Shown here: in pieces, positions 34,669 through 45,784 of the stretch
How positions within the stretch are numbered: position 1 is the stretch's first letter
How the letters are laid out: each line of letters opens with the position of its first letter
NCBI GenBank assembly: GCA_008704415.1
Contig: VXIS01000031.1
Coordinates: forward strand, 124,001-188,000
Length of the DNA: 64,000 nt
Source of the DNA: Sphaerosporella brunnea
Taxonomy: Eukaryota > Ascomycota > Pezizomycetes > Pezizales > Pyronemataceae
Reading direction: 5' to 3'
Translations under genes and position numbers: made by a program
The notes under the pieces: model-generated
Database searches by the model: none
The model's input: only the letters and a program-made list of their open reading frames with translations
Told to the model about the DNA's origin: nothing

Positions 34669-36905
34669 GCAGTTTCGTTGCCGAGAAAGAACGAAAACGA
34701 AGAATCTTCCTTAAAGGAAGAGACCTGATGCTCAGTCGCAAAAGTTTGTAGTTTTGTGGCGTCAACCTCCCATCGACACCCTAATACCGCGTAACAAATA
34801 ATCAGGTCGACGTCTCGACAAACCAAGAGTTACGCAGTTCCCATTCAAAGGAGAGCATGGGAAAGAGGTCAGCCACTGACTTCTCCCCCCACTCGCCGCA
34901 GCGTATGCGTTGTGTTTTCATTTATCGTAGCTATTATGTGGGGTTGTAAGTCATGCGGGCTATCATTCGGGCCGTGGGTGTGTCACAGCTAGTCACTCGC
35001 CAGGGGAAGTCCTGGGGCTTCTCTTGTGCAAAAAGTAAACGCCTCCGAGCGTGGAGACTATTAATATTATTGGCTCAGGGTGATGCGATGAGAATGTAAT
35101 ATAGCTATAGATGCATTGCCCGTGGGGTAGTAGCATCTTTGGTCACGTAGACTGCATGACTCTATTCAGCCACTACTGGTAGAAAAAAGGTTTGTATTCT
35201 CGCATTACTTCTGTCGTCAGAAGACTGCCGGCGAAATTCGGCATTCAAAAGGAATTTTTACTGCATTCCCATGAGTATTTGCAAAATGGGCCAACTGTTG
35301 CTAAGCTCAATCAAACAATCTTATCATATCATATCAATCGGATCACGAGTGCGCCTCCATGAAGCACAACTTAGTGATAATACATGATTCCCTCTGCACG
35401 TGATGGCTCGATCTTATCGGATAAGATTTCGAGTGCCTGTTCATGAAGCTTCCCTCAGTGCTATTTCGTGATTATGTTATCACGTGATTACCAATAAACC
35501 CTAGCCCCTGCAGTACGAAGGGAAATGTGATCGACCGAGCGGAAAGAAGATGAGTTGTGGGTTTCTCCTTTCTGGAAGCGTATAGAAGAGGGATGGAATC
35601 TGTTTTGCTGTATGCACTCAGGATTAGACCTTTGATGAAAAAAGGAGTACGTCTCGAGCGAGATCGTCCCCTATCAGTCTGATAAACAGTTTCGCCCACG
35701 TATAGATCGCCCGCAGGAATGGGTAAAAGTTAACTTCCAGGACAAATTCCAATCCACTACCTAGGACGGGCGGTGCACTCATCGAAAATTTCGGTTGGTA
35801 GTCCGACGGATAGGCACCAGGGAGAGAGCGCCCCTGATCAAACCACTTCCTCACCGCAAGCCAGAAGGAAATTATGACGGTAGTCTCCATAAAGGTCCAG
35901 GACGCATTGAGTCTGCTCAAAGGATTATTCGCGAAGAGTGGCTACTGGGAGTGGCATTCGCCATGCTATGCGAACGCAGGCGTACTTTGGACCCAGTTGT
36001 GGCAGTGCTTTGAGAAGAAGTTGGTGGCCAGAATCGTGCTGAGAAGGCACCGAGCATGTACCAGAAACCTGGATACGGCTTTCACGTCTATTGACCCTCA
36101 TTATACATGCCGTTCTCCTTTGATATGGGGATATATGAGACTGCCGGTAAGGTTTTATAAACTGTTGGAAACTGGCTTTCTATGCATGGATAAGGACGAG
36201 TGAGAAGCAGTGATAGAATACCGATGTTTAGGCTCGGAAGTGTATATAAACGCACTTAGGTTAGCCTGTTAGATAGTAACAATATAATTGCTTTTCCCAT
36301 CACCATCCTTCACCACAACTTCGGCTACGCTCGACACCTACACGTCCACCACTTTCAACATAAACGACAGCATTATCCCGACCGGCATCGTTCTAAACTC
36401 GCATCATACCCTATTTGGACAAAGTCTCAGCCGGCATTGGACGTTGTTGTCTCTGAAATGCGTGTATCCTTCCACGTCAGAAGGGGAAAAAAAATTCCCA
36501 TCATAATTGCTGTGTGTCTTATCGACCCGTTCTCGCAGAACGTATAGCATGAATCCCAACTTAATCAATATCGGGTTCTGCTCTGCAATGACCAGTTCAG
36601 CTCTCTCGGGCTCGATATCAGTCGGTATGGGAACCCTTGGCCCCTGCAACGTCTCCCTCAATCACAGACTCCTCAGTCGCAGAGTATGTCGTCTCATTCT
36701 CCTTTGCTATAGCTGAAAAAGCATCAGGTTCCAGAGACTCGAGAGTTCAGTGTTCGCTGGAGCCGCATCGGAAGTTGAACCTGGAAGTTGGAAGCGAGTG
36801 AGATCCGCTGAAATAAAGAGCGTTAATAAGATTACGCATGCGGCTCAAGAACGCGCCTCGCATCATTCAACCAGCAAACTGCACACAGACCCATCACTCG
36901 CAACA
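34669..36905. other. Intergenic, 2.2 kb
   Basis: AT-rich with short repeats such as atcatatcatatcaatcgga near 35322. Short open frames at 35472-35699, 35874-36203 and 36404-36661 have no motifs. The 150 bases before 36906 are the likely bud32 promoter. Nothing else supported. Confidence 0.4.
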
Positions 36906-37655
36906 ATGGACTCACCAACAGCCGCGGCCCTGCCAGACACTCCCAAAGAGGTGATAAAGCAAGGAGCGGAAGCGCTGGTGTATAAGACGACATACCTGCT
37001 ACCCACGATTCCGGCGCTTCTCAAACTCCGTCCGCAAAAGCCGTACCGACATCCGACCTTGGATCTGCGGCTGACGAAGCATCGCTGCCTCTCAGAAGCG
37101 CGGCTGCTGATCCGTGCTCGAAGCCTCGGAATCCCCGTCCCCGCAGTCTACTTCGTCGACGAGGCTCGTGGTGAAATTTTCATGGAGTGGATCGAGGGTT
37201 CCAGCGTTCGCGACATCCTTGATCAACTCCTGGCGAGCGAGGGGGAAGCCGCTGTGGAACGTATCATGGTGCGCATGGGCGAAGTCGTCGGAAAACTCCA
37301 CGCTGCCGAAATCGTGCACGGCGACTTAACTACGAGTAATGTCATGGTGAGAACTTCGAGGCGCAACAGCTTATTAGGAGGTCCGGGCGAACAAGAGAAT
37401 GTCGACGTCGGTCAGGGCGAGGGAGAGCTTCTATTGATAGATCTGGGACTCGGAAGCGTGTCGACCGCTGAGGAAGATAAGGCAGTTGATCTGTACGTGC
37501 TGGAGAGGGCATTTTTGAGCACGCATCCCAAGGCGGAGCGTCTATTCGGGGATGTGCTTGAGGCGTATCAGAGGAGTTACAAGGGATCCAAGCCAGTTAT
37601 GAGAAGGCTTCAGGACGTCAGGATGAGAGGACGCAAGAGGAGTATGATCGGTTGA
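36906..37655 (+). CDS. bud32: Bud32/PRPK kinase of the KEOPS/EKC complex
   Basis: Intact single-exon gene, 249 residues, typical Bud32 length. The start ATG at 36906 (acaATGgac) precedes the conserved KQGAEALVYK loop (residues 18-27). The N-lobe has LLKLRPQKPYRHP (38-50) and LDLRLTKHR (52-60). The catalytic loop is VHGDLTTSN (137-145, Asp140), the metal-binding motif is IDLGLGS (178-184; DLG rather than DFG, as usual in this family) and the region DKAVDLYVLERAF (191-203) follows. The C-terminus RMRGRKRSMIG is basic, as in orthologues. Bud32 is an atypical small kinase/ATPase that with Kae1, Cgi121, Pcc1 (and Gon7) makes the t6A modification of tRNAs and affects telomeres and transcription; these roles are known for the family and inferred here. 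Neighbours are unrelated. Confidence 0.95.
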   Translation: MDSPTAAALPDTPKEVIKQGAEALVYKTTYLLPTIPALLKLRPQKPYRHPTLDLRLTKHRCLSEARLLIRARSLGIPVPAVYFVDEARGEIFMEWIEGSSVRDILDQLLASEGEAAVERIMVRMGEVVGKLHAAEIVHGDLTTSNVMVRTSRRNSLLGGPGEQENVDVGQGEGELLLIDLGLGSVSTAEEDKAVDLYVLERAFLSTHPKAERLFGDVLEAYQRSYKGSKPVMRRLQDVRMRGRKRSMIG

Positions 37656-38062
37656 TTCACATAGTAATCTATGAAAGAAAGGGCAATATTTCGGAATAGC
37701 ACTAGTTGAACTCTACTCTAGTCTCCGTGTTTTTGGCGATAGCACTTCTATAGAGCCTTCCACGGTTCTTCGTCGACTATCGTGTCCAGTAAAGTGATGA
37801 CGCCCACCAGATGCCTAAATGGAACAGCAACCGCAGCAGATCGAGTGGAAAACTCCAGGATCTATGACCAGCCGGATTGCAGCAACCTAAATAGCGACTC
37901 CGCATATGAGAGAATGAAACCTCCGTCTCCCAGTATTGAATTGAAGTCTAAGTCCTTGGTCCTAGCTATTGTTCTACCGCACCGAACTTGCAGAACCTCG
38001 TTCCAACCTTGACTAAAACTCCTCAATACCGCTTTCTTCCGCTGACCTGGTAGCTCCAATGG

Positions 38063-38437
38063 TTATTCATGTTCTGGAGCTCGATGATAGGCGAAAGCAT
38101 GGTAATAGATCCGGGGGTCGTCCCTCCCGCTCACAACAAACTTCCTCTCAGAAAGGCCTACCGGTAATAGAAGAAAGAAAGAGGGAGAAGGATTTTCTGG
38201 GAGAAGTGCATTTATTGCGCTCTGATTCGGCCAGATGACGGGATGGTGGTCCTCCTCATATACTTCAATGGCGACCGGACAAACCACCATGGTCTCACGC
38301 CTGCTCCTCCATCGTCCCCAGGTGCTGCTTTCTGTATAAGGAACCTTCAATCCTAGGATCCGATATCCGTCCGGCGTGCCCGTTGAGCAAATATTCAATC
38401 CTACGCATCCGACCATCTTGCATTCCATCAAGGCCAT
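38063..38437 (-). CDS. Hypothetical 124-aa protein
   Basis: An ATG-to-stop frame with balanced composition: Cys residues near the start (CKMVGCVGLNIC), then VPYTESSTWGRWRSRRETMV, VAIEVYEEDHHPVIW and a C-terminal YYHAFAYHRAPEHE. No domain, signal peptide or splice evidence. It may be the remains of a larger gene or chance. Confidence 0.3.
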   Translation of the reverse strand: MALMECKMVGCVGLNICSTGTPDGYRILGLKVPYTESSTWGRWRSRRETMVVCPVAIEVYEEDHHPVIWPNQSAINALLPENPSPSFFLLLPVGLSERKFVVSGRDDPRIYYHAFAYHRAPEHE

Positions 38438-40320
38438 ACTATCGAATCGTGTCTATGATAGTGATAACCCTGAGTAGCGCCTCCGGCTTAGCCCCTCCCT
38501 CACGCCTGTAGACTCTGGTTATAACTTACTTCGTGCTGGTTCTAACTGGCGACACAGCAAAACATGGCCCAGCACTCGATCGGAGAGGTGACAATCTGTG
38601 CAAAAGGCGGGGCTGAGCAAGGCTGAAGACCTATTGACGAAAGCTGTCGTCCCTGCGAGGCGTGGTTGGCTGAGACAGTAAGACCAAAAGTTCCACAGTC
38701 TGCTCTGGGTGGCCCCCTGATTCTTGGAACCGGGGGCCGTCGCGGACAGGGTGATGGTTGATGAATGTAATGCTGAAGAAACTGCCATGATATCATTACT
38801 CCGAGAAGTTCAAAACCATCGGCATGACGTAGGACACAATCCTAAGGATGGTTTCGGGGGTGTGTTGTTGCTCCAAAGTTCCTGCTGGGTTTGACGATAG
38901 CTGGTGAGAGCGTTGATTGTGAGTGTTAATTCTCAGCAAGCTGTCATGCCAGTACTATTCACATTCTAAATGCGCACAATGAGGCTCTTCGTGCTGGGAA
39001 AGTGAGCTGTTGCTGTGCTTAGGCCATAGGTCTCACAAGAGAAGGAAAGCTGGACAAGGGTTGCGAGTGAAACGGTTGGTATGGAGCAGCATTGGTTATG
39101 GCCCACTGCCGTGGCAATGCAGCAAACGGTGATGATGGCAGCAGTTCCCCTATCTGCCACCAACACATGATAATCCCCCATCTCCCTCCTAGTACGGACC
39201 AGCCTCTTCTTGCCGCCAAAACATACATCTCCCCCTCGCTCTCCTCCCTCTTCTTTCCTACCATCACACCTCTTCAGCTACCTTTTTTTTGCACCTCATT
39301 CCTGTGTTAATCTTCATGTCCTCAGAGGGACTCGAAGCCTCCGCTCCTCAACGAGCTGAATAGTGCTGTGGTGCTTCAACGCACCACAGACCGGTGTGAG
39401 CATACCCAGCGCACATCCCTGCCATCCGAGGAGCGATTTTACCCCTTCCCCGCCTCTCCAAGAAGGATCCCGACCGAGCCTTGATTTTTCTTGTCTGATG
39501 CGCTTCTGCCATCGGGAAACCCATTATTTTGAGGACTCTTACGTGTTTGGAGCTCTATCCACATTGCCGCCACGACTCCCGCTCAGAAATAGTGTACCCC
39601 ACCCGAAATTTGAGAGTGGATCATACAGCCTATAATTGCCAACGCGGAGTCAACCGGGCGCCTCTAGCAACGGACTGTCAGCCAGTTCAAGCGCCCGAAA
39701 GGCAGTCGAATCAGCATCGGACCAAACCCCAGGAGCTGAAGAAAACGTCGCCGTTGAACGAAGACCCAACAGAGTCCGATCGCCTGAACTGCGAAGGATA
39801 TCAATTCGGGTGCCGGATCTTTTCTTTCAACTTAAAACATCCTTATTTAGCTTGTCCAAACTCTGTATACGGCCAGCGATTCCAAACAAGCATCCGCGCC
39901 GGCGTTCCATCTCAGGCCCAAGTGGAGCAGTGTTGTCAATATATGATAGCCGGCAAAGAAAGCGCAGGGTTCTCACGATCGCACTCAGGAAATGCCTTAT
40001 TGATTGTACGATTCATGTTATTTATCCTATCGCCTCTTTCCTGAGTACTTGATAGCCAGCCGAGCTGTTGAACGATGGGTCCCAGCAAGCAGCCGGTTTA
40101 GCCGGGGCTTTGAACAAAGTGAGTCCTGTCCAGTTAAGATAATTTTCAACAGCACAACCTCTTCAGCAACTAGGACGTCAAGGCTAAGACATTTTCTGCA
40201 GCAGGACGTAATTTGAGTCCCACCCTCCATCGGCCAGCCTATCACCCGCCCCATTTTAGAAAGCAAGTCAGCCTATATCCCAGTCCGCAGGCCGGCTGAC
40301 TATTCACAACGCTCGCCACG
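38438..40320. other. Intergenic, 1.9 kb
   Basis: Short open frames on both strands (for example 39529-40044) have no recognisable motif. No RNA gene seen. Confidence 0.4.
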
Positions 40321-40512
40321 GGCCGACCAGGCCCAGATTTGCAGAAGCCCGGCCAGATGAGGGCTGGCCGGGCCTAGGTTTGCAGAAGCCCGGCCAGATG
40401 AGGGCTGGCCGGGCCCAGGTTTGCAGAAGCCCGGCCAGATGAGGGCTGGCCGGGCCCAGGTTTGCAGAGGCCCGGCCAGATGAGGGCTGGCCAGCCCAGG
40501 TTTGCAGAGGCC
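40321..40512. repeat. 41-bp GC-rich minisatellite, about 4.5 copies
   Basis: The anchor agatgagggctggccgg recurs at 40355, 40396, 40437 and 40478, exact 41-bp spacing. Each unit holds the near-palindrome cccggcc...ggccggg and a ggtttgcaga linker. The array ends where homology to the J-domain gene begins at 40515. Confidence 0.95.
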
Positions 40513-40514
40513 CA

Positions 40515-41345
40515 ATCACCCTGAAGAACATCGCGAGAAGCAAACCGCCATCTTTCGAAAGGTAAGTTCACTGTAGCGACCGTGGTATCGTTGCTTATGA
40601 TTTGAAGATTGTCGAGGCATACGATGTTCTGAAAGATGACAAGGCAAGGGCGGCATACGATCGTCAGAATCACGATTGTAAGTTTCCAGCCAGGGGCCGC
40701 ACCACCACGAGGAAAACAGAAACTGACGACTCGGTTATCTTTCCAGGCTTCACCTGCGAGGTTCTTCGAACACCCCGCAAGCGCAATAAGGGCCCGAGTC
40801 CAAACAGCGGCCCAACCTCGCCGTGCCCTGCTCCGAGAAGCTCTTCGGCTTCGACGTGGCCGCAGCGCCCAGCGGCTCCCTATCGCAAGTATTGCGAATA
40901 TCCAGCTTCGGCAGGCCACCAAGAGGGCAGTGACAACTGGACCGATTCTGATTGGATAGAAGATGAATACACCGAGGACCCAGAGGACCCTGAGGATGGC
41001 GATGAGCACCATTAGGCGTGTTCACAGTAGGCGTTCCAAAGGGCGTTCCGCGGGTCATTCCAGGGTTCGTTCCGGGACACGGAACGCTCTCTGGAACGCC
41101 GGTCGTTGGAACGTCAAAAAAGGCGGTACTACGTTCCAAAAAGCGTTCCAGCGATCGTTCCAGAGAGCAACACAAACGAAAAAAAAATAATTCCGGGGCG
41201 GTGGAACGGCTGGCGGAACGGCGTGTTCAGAGTGGATCGCGAGAGAAACACCTCTTTTTCTGGGTCGCGGAACGAACTCTGGAACGACCCCGGAACGCCC
41301 TTTGGAACGCCTACTGTGAACACGCCTATTGGAAGTGAAGTCGGA
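40515..41345 (+). pseudogene. 5'-truncated copy of the J-domain gene at 54.7 kb, interrupted by a MITE
   Basis: From 40515 (caccctgaagaacatcgcga) to 41012 the DNA aligns base for base, with scattered substitutions, to 54829-55325, including the intron with donor gtaagttcactgtagcg. The first exon and the HPD motif of the J-domain are missing, replaced by the 41-bp minisatellite. The rest (KIVEAYDVLKDDKARAAYDR, NWTDSDWIEDEYTEDPEDPE) is still open. A 312-bp inverted-repeat element is inserted five codons from the end. After it, ttggaag continues, and a partial second copy of an internal segment (caagcgcaataagagcccga) lies near 41351. Confidence 0.8.
41015..41326. mobile_element. 312-bp MITE, perfect 35-bp TIRs, TA duplication
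   Basis: The left end GGCGTGTTCACAGTAGGCGT and the following bases to GGGCGTTCC are repeated inverted at the right end without mismatch. The flanks are TA (41013-41014 and 41327-41328). The paralogue at 55322 shows the empty site (attattgg). The interior consists largely of GGAACG/CGTTCC hexamers in both orientations at short intervals, with no transposase. Confidence 0.92.
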
Positions 41346-41499
41346 CTAGGCAAGCGCAATAAGAGCCCGAGTCCAAACAACGGTCCAACCTTGCCGTGCC
41401 CTGAACATATACCTCTCGTCCTACTTCTTCACATCGCCTGCCCGCCATGTCTGAAGCAGCCTCAGCCTCCACGACTGCCAGCGTTTTGAGATGGTGAAG

Positions 41500-42563
41500 T
41501 GGCGGAGGATTAAAGCAGACTCCTTAGTGGAAGCCTGCGCGCGCCTCGACACCAAGGGATTACCCAATATTATGTCCTTTACAGACGGTGCTCCTAAGCA
41601 GGCAGCATAATTTTCTTAGATGGCGAGGGGTAGGGAAGAGAGAGTATCCCTTTGTATTTCTTTTGTACCTTGTCCTTTGTTTCTTAATGTATTTCTTTAC
41701 TTGCCCTACATGGCCATAGCCGACAGGCTGCATGCCGCATGGATAAATAAATAAACGAAATAAATGGCTGAGTGGTATTCAATAAAGCGGCGAGCGGGTG
41801 GGCACTGTTCACTCTACACAAATAACAATATATTCACAGCGCTTTTGGTCGCAAAAATATTTCTTAACCTGTGAAGATGTGATTTATTTCGAGTGATTGG
41901 TTATGATTACGCGTTTTTCACAAGTAGACACCACACCGTAGACTAGCACCGAATATCGATAGACACAGAAACCCCACTCTCAGCGTTTTGAAAGCATCTA
42001 GGGAACGGTATAGTCACATTTCTATCCGGTTTCCAGGGTGACAGGTCCTCGTAAAGACTAGTTTTACACTGCTCTAGGACGACAGCTTGAAGTCGTTCTA
42101 TTCTATTACCAGGGTTAATACCAATATAACGTCGCCATATTCGAGACTCACCCATGGCTGGATTTAGAAGAGGACGGAGAACACCAGTTCAGAACTGATA
42201 CCTAATCTGCACCGCTTGTACACGAATTTGGGATACCGTAGAAATCCGGGCCTAAGGCGTGCGGGCGAATGAGACGAGAATAAAGAACAATCGCCAATTA
42301 GGTGTGCACAGATTGCTCTAATCTATTTATCTAAGCAACTATCATGTTGCTGAACCTAATTCTCTGATGCTCCTTCGCTTGGGCTCCCAGTGGAAGATTT
42401 CTGGCCCACAAAGGTCAGCCGCCGCATCTTTCACTCCAGATTCGGATATTGGTAGGACGAGTACAGACTGCCAATGCCACTGTTGGCGGTGAGCGACTCA
42501 CGCTCGGAAACCCTCAGGGCCCCGTTTGGATTTCGCTCAGTACCGGTTTTAGTATATGCTCAG
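41500..42563. other. No gene seen
   Basis: About 1 kb without a supported feature. A minus-strand frame (41943-42155) has ordinary composition but no motif. The 3' part has a tandem ctcagtaccg (42537 and 42560) at the edge of the next element. Confidence 0.4.
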
Positions 42564-42565
42564 TA

Positions 42566-42941
42566 CCGTATTATCCGGGTAACAAGGCAATTTCACAGAC
42601 GCCGAAGTATACTGACACGTACCGTTCAGCGGGCAGTGAAGCTGGACGGGAAGTGTTTCGACGCGAGCTGGAGTGCGAAGACGCGACGTGAAAAGCCAAA
42701 AAGACGTCAATGTGACGAAGGCGCTGGAGACAAGGTGGAGACGGGGAAGAGCGAGCGCTCAGGCTGTCGCCGCGGTCTCCATCTCCCCGCTCTGTTTAAG
42801 GTTTTACTGACCACCACTGGTCGAGCACTGCCCAAGCACGTCGCTTCGGACCGCCTCTCATACAGCTTCACTGCCCGCTGAACGGTACGTGTCAGTATAC
42901 TTCGGCGTCTGTGAAATAGCCTTATTGCCGGGATAATAAGG
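42566..42941. mobile_element. 376-bp TIR element with about 80-bp terminal repeats and TA flanks
   Basis: The left arm (CCGTATTATCCGGG..., through cacagacgccgaagtatact and gttcagcgggcagtgaagct) is repeated inverted at 42864-42941 with a few substitutions near the tip. Both outer edges abut TA. The 220-bp interior is GC-rich and non-coding. It is about 70 bp from the tRNA-Gln gene. Confidence 0.8.
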
Positions 42942-43000
42942 TACACCCCAGCAGCAGAAACATTTGGTGGCCTTTAATGGGGCGGCAACCGCAGCAGATT

Positions 43001-43009
43001 AAAAAAAAA
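43001..43009 (-). terminator. RNA polymerase III terminator of tRNA-Gln
   Basis: A T-run on the minus strand directly follows the tRNA 3' end. Confidence 0.8.
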
Positions 43010-43081
43010 AGGTCGTACCCGGAATCGAACCGAGATTACCGGAATCAGAATCCGATGTGCTAACCATTACACTATACAACC
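43010..43081 (-). tRNA. tRNA-Gln (anticodon CTG)
   Basis: Minus-strand cloverleaf: acceptor ggttgta/tacgacc fully paired, D arm with gtgtaatggttagcac, anticodon arm tcgga-ttctgat-tccgg (anticodon CTG), T arm ctcgg-ttcgatt-ccggg, discriminator T. No intron. Ten A residues on the plus strand at 43001-43010 form the Pol III terminator on the coding strand. Confidence 0.92.
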
Positions 43082-43479
43082 AATCACTGTTGTCAAACCA
43101 CGGTTGAACCTTGACAACCATCGTTTATGACTCCTCAATTACAGTATTCTCGCCAGGACACTCAAGACCTGTGCGTTATTTCAATGTACAAATACTTTGC
43201 GGGCGGATCCATTCTGCTTTAGAAACGGCTGATTTGCGGAGGAGCTGTTGGGATTGGGGGCATGTTTTGTACGAGCATCGGAGGACGCAGCGCGGTTGGG
43301 CATGGCTGGCCACACACCAAAAGCACCTTTACAGTGACCACCCAGTCAAAGCACGAGAAATCGAAAATACAAAGAACGAGATTGTAAAGTAATATAGTAA
43401 AGCAAGCAATGCCAAACTCCTTAAGAAAAAGAAACACAAGCAAGTGATATCCCATCCGCCCGCCCCTTACCATACCTGC

Positions 43480-43775
43480 CGGGCTGTCCTTGCAACAGGC
43501 CCTTTGCAGAGCCCTCCGGACCGCATTTCCACTTGATCAGCAAGTGGAATATCCTCATTCGTCTCCTCCGCCTCCTCATCAACCTCCATCTCTGAGCCAT
43601 CCTCCATACCACGCATCAGGTAATCCATCTCTCGCTCCACCTCACTATCTTGTGCCTCAATGACATCCTCATCGCGCCTAGCCCTTCACTTGCCCTTTGC
43701 AGGAGCAGGAACACCCGCTCTTGCCTTGTCTTTACCTTTGCCTTTTGGCACTTTAGAGGCATCAACAAAAAAGTA
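43480..43775 (-). pseudogene. Degenerate acidic tail, possibly from a pogo-type transposase
   Basis: The minus strand reads VPKGKGKDKARAGVPAPAKG, a stop, then RRDEDVIEAQDSEVEREMDY and a Glu-rich stretch ending near GPVARTARQV. The pattern (KGKGK, spacer, DxDVIxxxxxEVE) also occurs in the fragment at 47.4 kb on the other strand. Low confidence, because only composition and a short pattern are shared. Confidence 0.3.
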
Positions 43776-44603
43776 AATGCTAGCTAGCTCCTACCTGGCC
43801 TATTTAGGAGACGCTGCGATACAGCGAGGACACAAGCTGCTCGGGCCGCAGTTCCGCAGAGCATGCTTTGAGGATGCAGGGTGGCGGGTTCAATTCTCGG
43901 GCTTTCTCATGGGTTTTTTTAGGGTGAAACTCATAGTGGGTCACTCGTGTGTGGGTGTGTGTGTGTGCAATCAATTTATTTTCTGCATAGAGAGATGTCC
44001 TGCCCATTTGGTGTCCGCCGTCTTATTGAAGTGATCTCAGGTGTCAAACTGCGGCCCAAATTTCATCATGGTGAATCACTCGTTTGATTGAATAGTGACA
44101 GCTCAACAGCCCCTACCTAAGAGAAGAAAGGGAAAGAAAAATGTGCACAATAACGTACAAACGCACTAGAGTGCTTCAAGTCCCACACAGCGCATCCTAC
44201 AGGTGGTTAATCTGGATGGTTCTTCAAATCGCGTACAAAATCCGGGAAGTATCATCACAATGACAGAGACACCCGTTGCCGGACCAGGCGCGTTGCAGGA
44301 GCCGTGTACTATCTAGAGATGGCTTGCAGAATCTTTTCTATGTGTGTCTTTATTTGGCTCGCTGGGACACATCAAGCTTCAAACAACACCATATAGTATC
44401 TTCGAACTCGGACAGCTGCGTCTTGTCACAAAGCCAGAAACCGTCCTCAACCGTCATCATTGATCTTGCCCGACAATCGAAGACGCGTGTTGAGGAAGCG
44501 CCAATAAGCATTCATGCTGACGGTTTCTGGAGCGTCATGTTGCACGGGCCAGCACCGCAATATAAGGACCCAGCCCTTCCAACGCTGTTTCCCCCCGCCA
44601 ACC

Positions 44604-44993
44604 ATGGAGGACATCGCCCGCCGGCACCGCAAAAAAAGGCGAAAAGTCTCGCGGCGAGCCGGGGCCTTCTCAACCTCTCAATCTGTGGCCCCGACCAGCG
44701 CTTCAATGGTTGACGAGGGAATGGTTCGAGCGACTCATACATCCGCTTCTGAGCAGCCTCAGGTATCTGGAGCCGCCAAAATCCCCTCGTGGAAAACGGC
44801 CAAGCGCCCTGACGAGGAACCAGAAACGCTCCAGGGTGAGTTCAGTAAGCTGCTACACAAGTACCAAACCACCAACATGAGCGACGTTTCCCGAATCCCA
44901 ACCAGGGAGATACCGGAGCAGACGATGGTCAATTATACGGTGGATGAGTGGGGGGTCAAAAGAAGGAAGATTGTTGTGCCAAAGGCGCTGTAG
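44604..44993 (+). CDS. Hypothetical 129-aa basic protein
   Basis: I start at ATG 44604 (aaccATGgag), which has a good context. It begins MEDIARRHRKKRRKVSRRAG (a nuclear-localisation-like basic run) and then becomes Ser/Thr/Glu-rich with LQGEFSKLLHKYQTTNMSD and a C-terminal YTVDEWGVKRRKIVVPKAL. No known domain. It may be a small gene or part of a larger spliced one; the frame is also open to 44514. Confidence 0.4.
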   Translation: MEDIARRHRKKRRKVSRRAGAFSTSQSVAPTSASMVDEGMVRATHTSASEQPQVSGAAKIPSWKTAKRPDEEPETLQGEFSKLLHKYQTTNMSDVSRIPTREIPEQTMVNYTVDEWGVKRRKIVVPKAL

Positions 44994-45784
44994 GCTTGTT
45001 CTTCCTCTCCAAAAAAAAAAAGGACGACCGCCTCGTAAAGGTCAGGGTGAATGTAAAATTGAACACTCTTGTACGCTTGCTTATGCTGCCTTTGGTAACA
45101 GTTTTGTGGTGTAATGAAAACAAGAATACTGTAGCTATTTATTTTTGCCGTGAAATGACCTCGTTCTCTTCAACCAATATGTTTTTTGGAATAGACGTGG
45201 CAGCTGTCATTCAATCTAGCTTACACGTTATAGCAGCCTCAGCACTCTATTCGCTTCCAGGACTGGGTGGCTTCCCCGATAGATCGCCCGGTTCTATCGC
45301 ACTAGAACGCCGATAGAAGTACTCCCTTCCCGTCAAAATTCAATACAGGAAATGCTGGGGGGCATGACGCCCGGGGTCCGAGAGAAAAGGCAGGCCAGAC
45401 CGCTTTCTGAACTACCAGAACCTGATTCTTTATAGATTTTTCACGCTCTATAGCTCCCTTCAATAGAAAGGGGGTACCCTCCCCCCCAATCTCTATTTGA
45501 CCGGTCTATTTTTTCTATTTGGCTCCCTCACTCCCCATTCTATTGTCTATAGTATCGGCCTTCAATAGAGCGATGGGAAGTCACCCACTCACCTGATACT
45601 ATTGCTTCGATGAATCAATAAGCTCCACTGCTATCGAAATTCTCTGTAGCATTCCTTTGGCCATCCATATCTACACCTTCCCCACCTTACCTCTACCACA
45701 ACTCCCACCATCTCTACCACCACCGCTCAGAACCTCGCAAGTCCTGGAAGCAAAATCGCGCTTGGTTACCCCTATTTACCGATA
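44994..45784. other. Intergenic
   Basis: No gene. Around 45290-45580 the motif ctatag/caatag/ctattg recurs in both orientations beside C-runs, which could be an old inverted-repeat element, but I could not match two ends. The 3' part is CT-rich and may be the promoter of the next gene. Confidence 0.4.

Noticed and set aside
40321..40512. CRISPR-like array
   Set aside because: Units are directly tandem without spacers, and the genome is eukaryotic. The same holds for the arrays at 2966, 8570, 30830 and 49304.
43780..43925. tRNA-like sequence with gggttcaattc and a T-run
   Set aside because: A B-box-like stretch is present but I could not form a complete D arm and acceptor stem; possibly a SINE relic or chance.
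45290..45590. Recurrent ctatag/caatag motifs as a further inverted-repeat element
   Set aside because: I could not pair two ends or find a target duplication.
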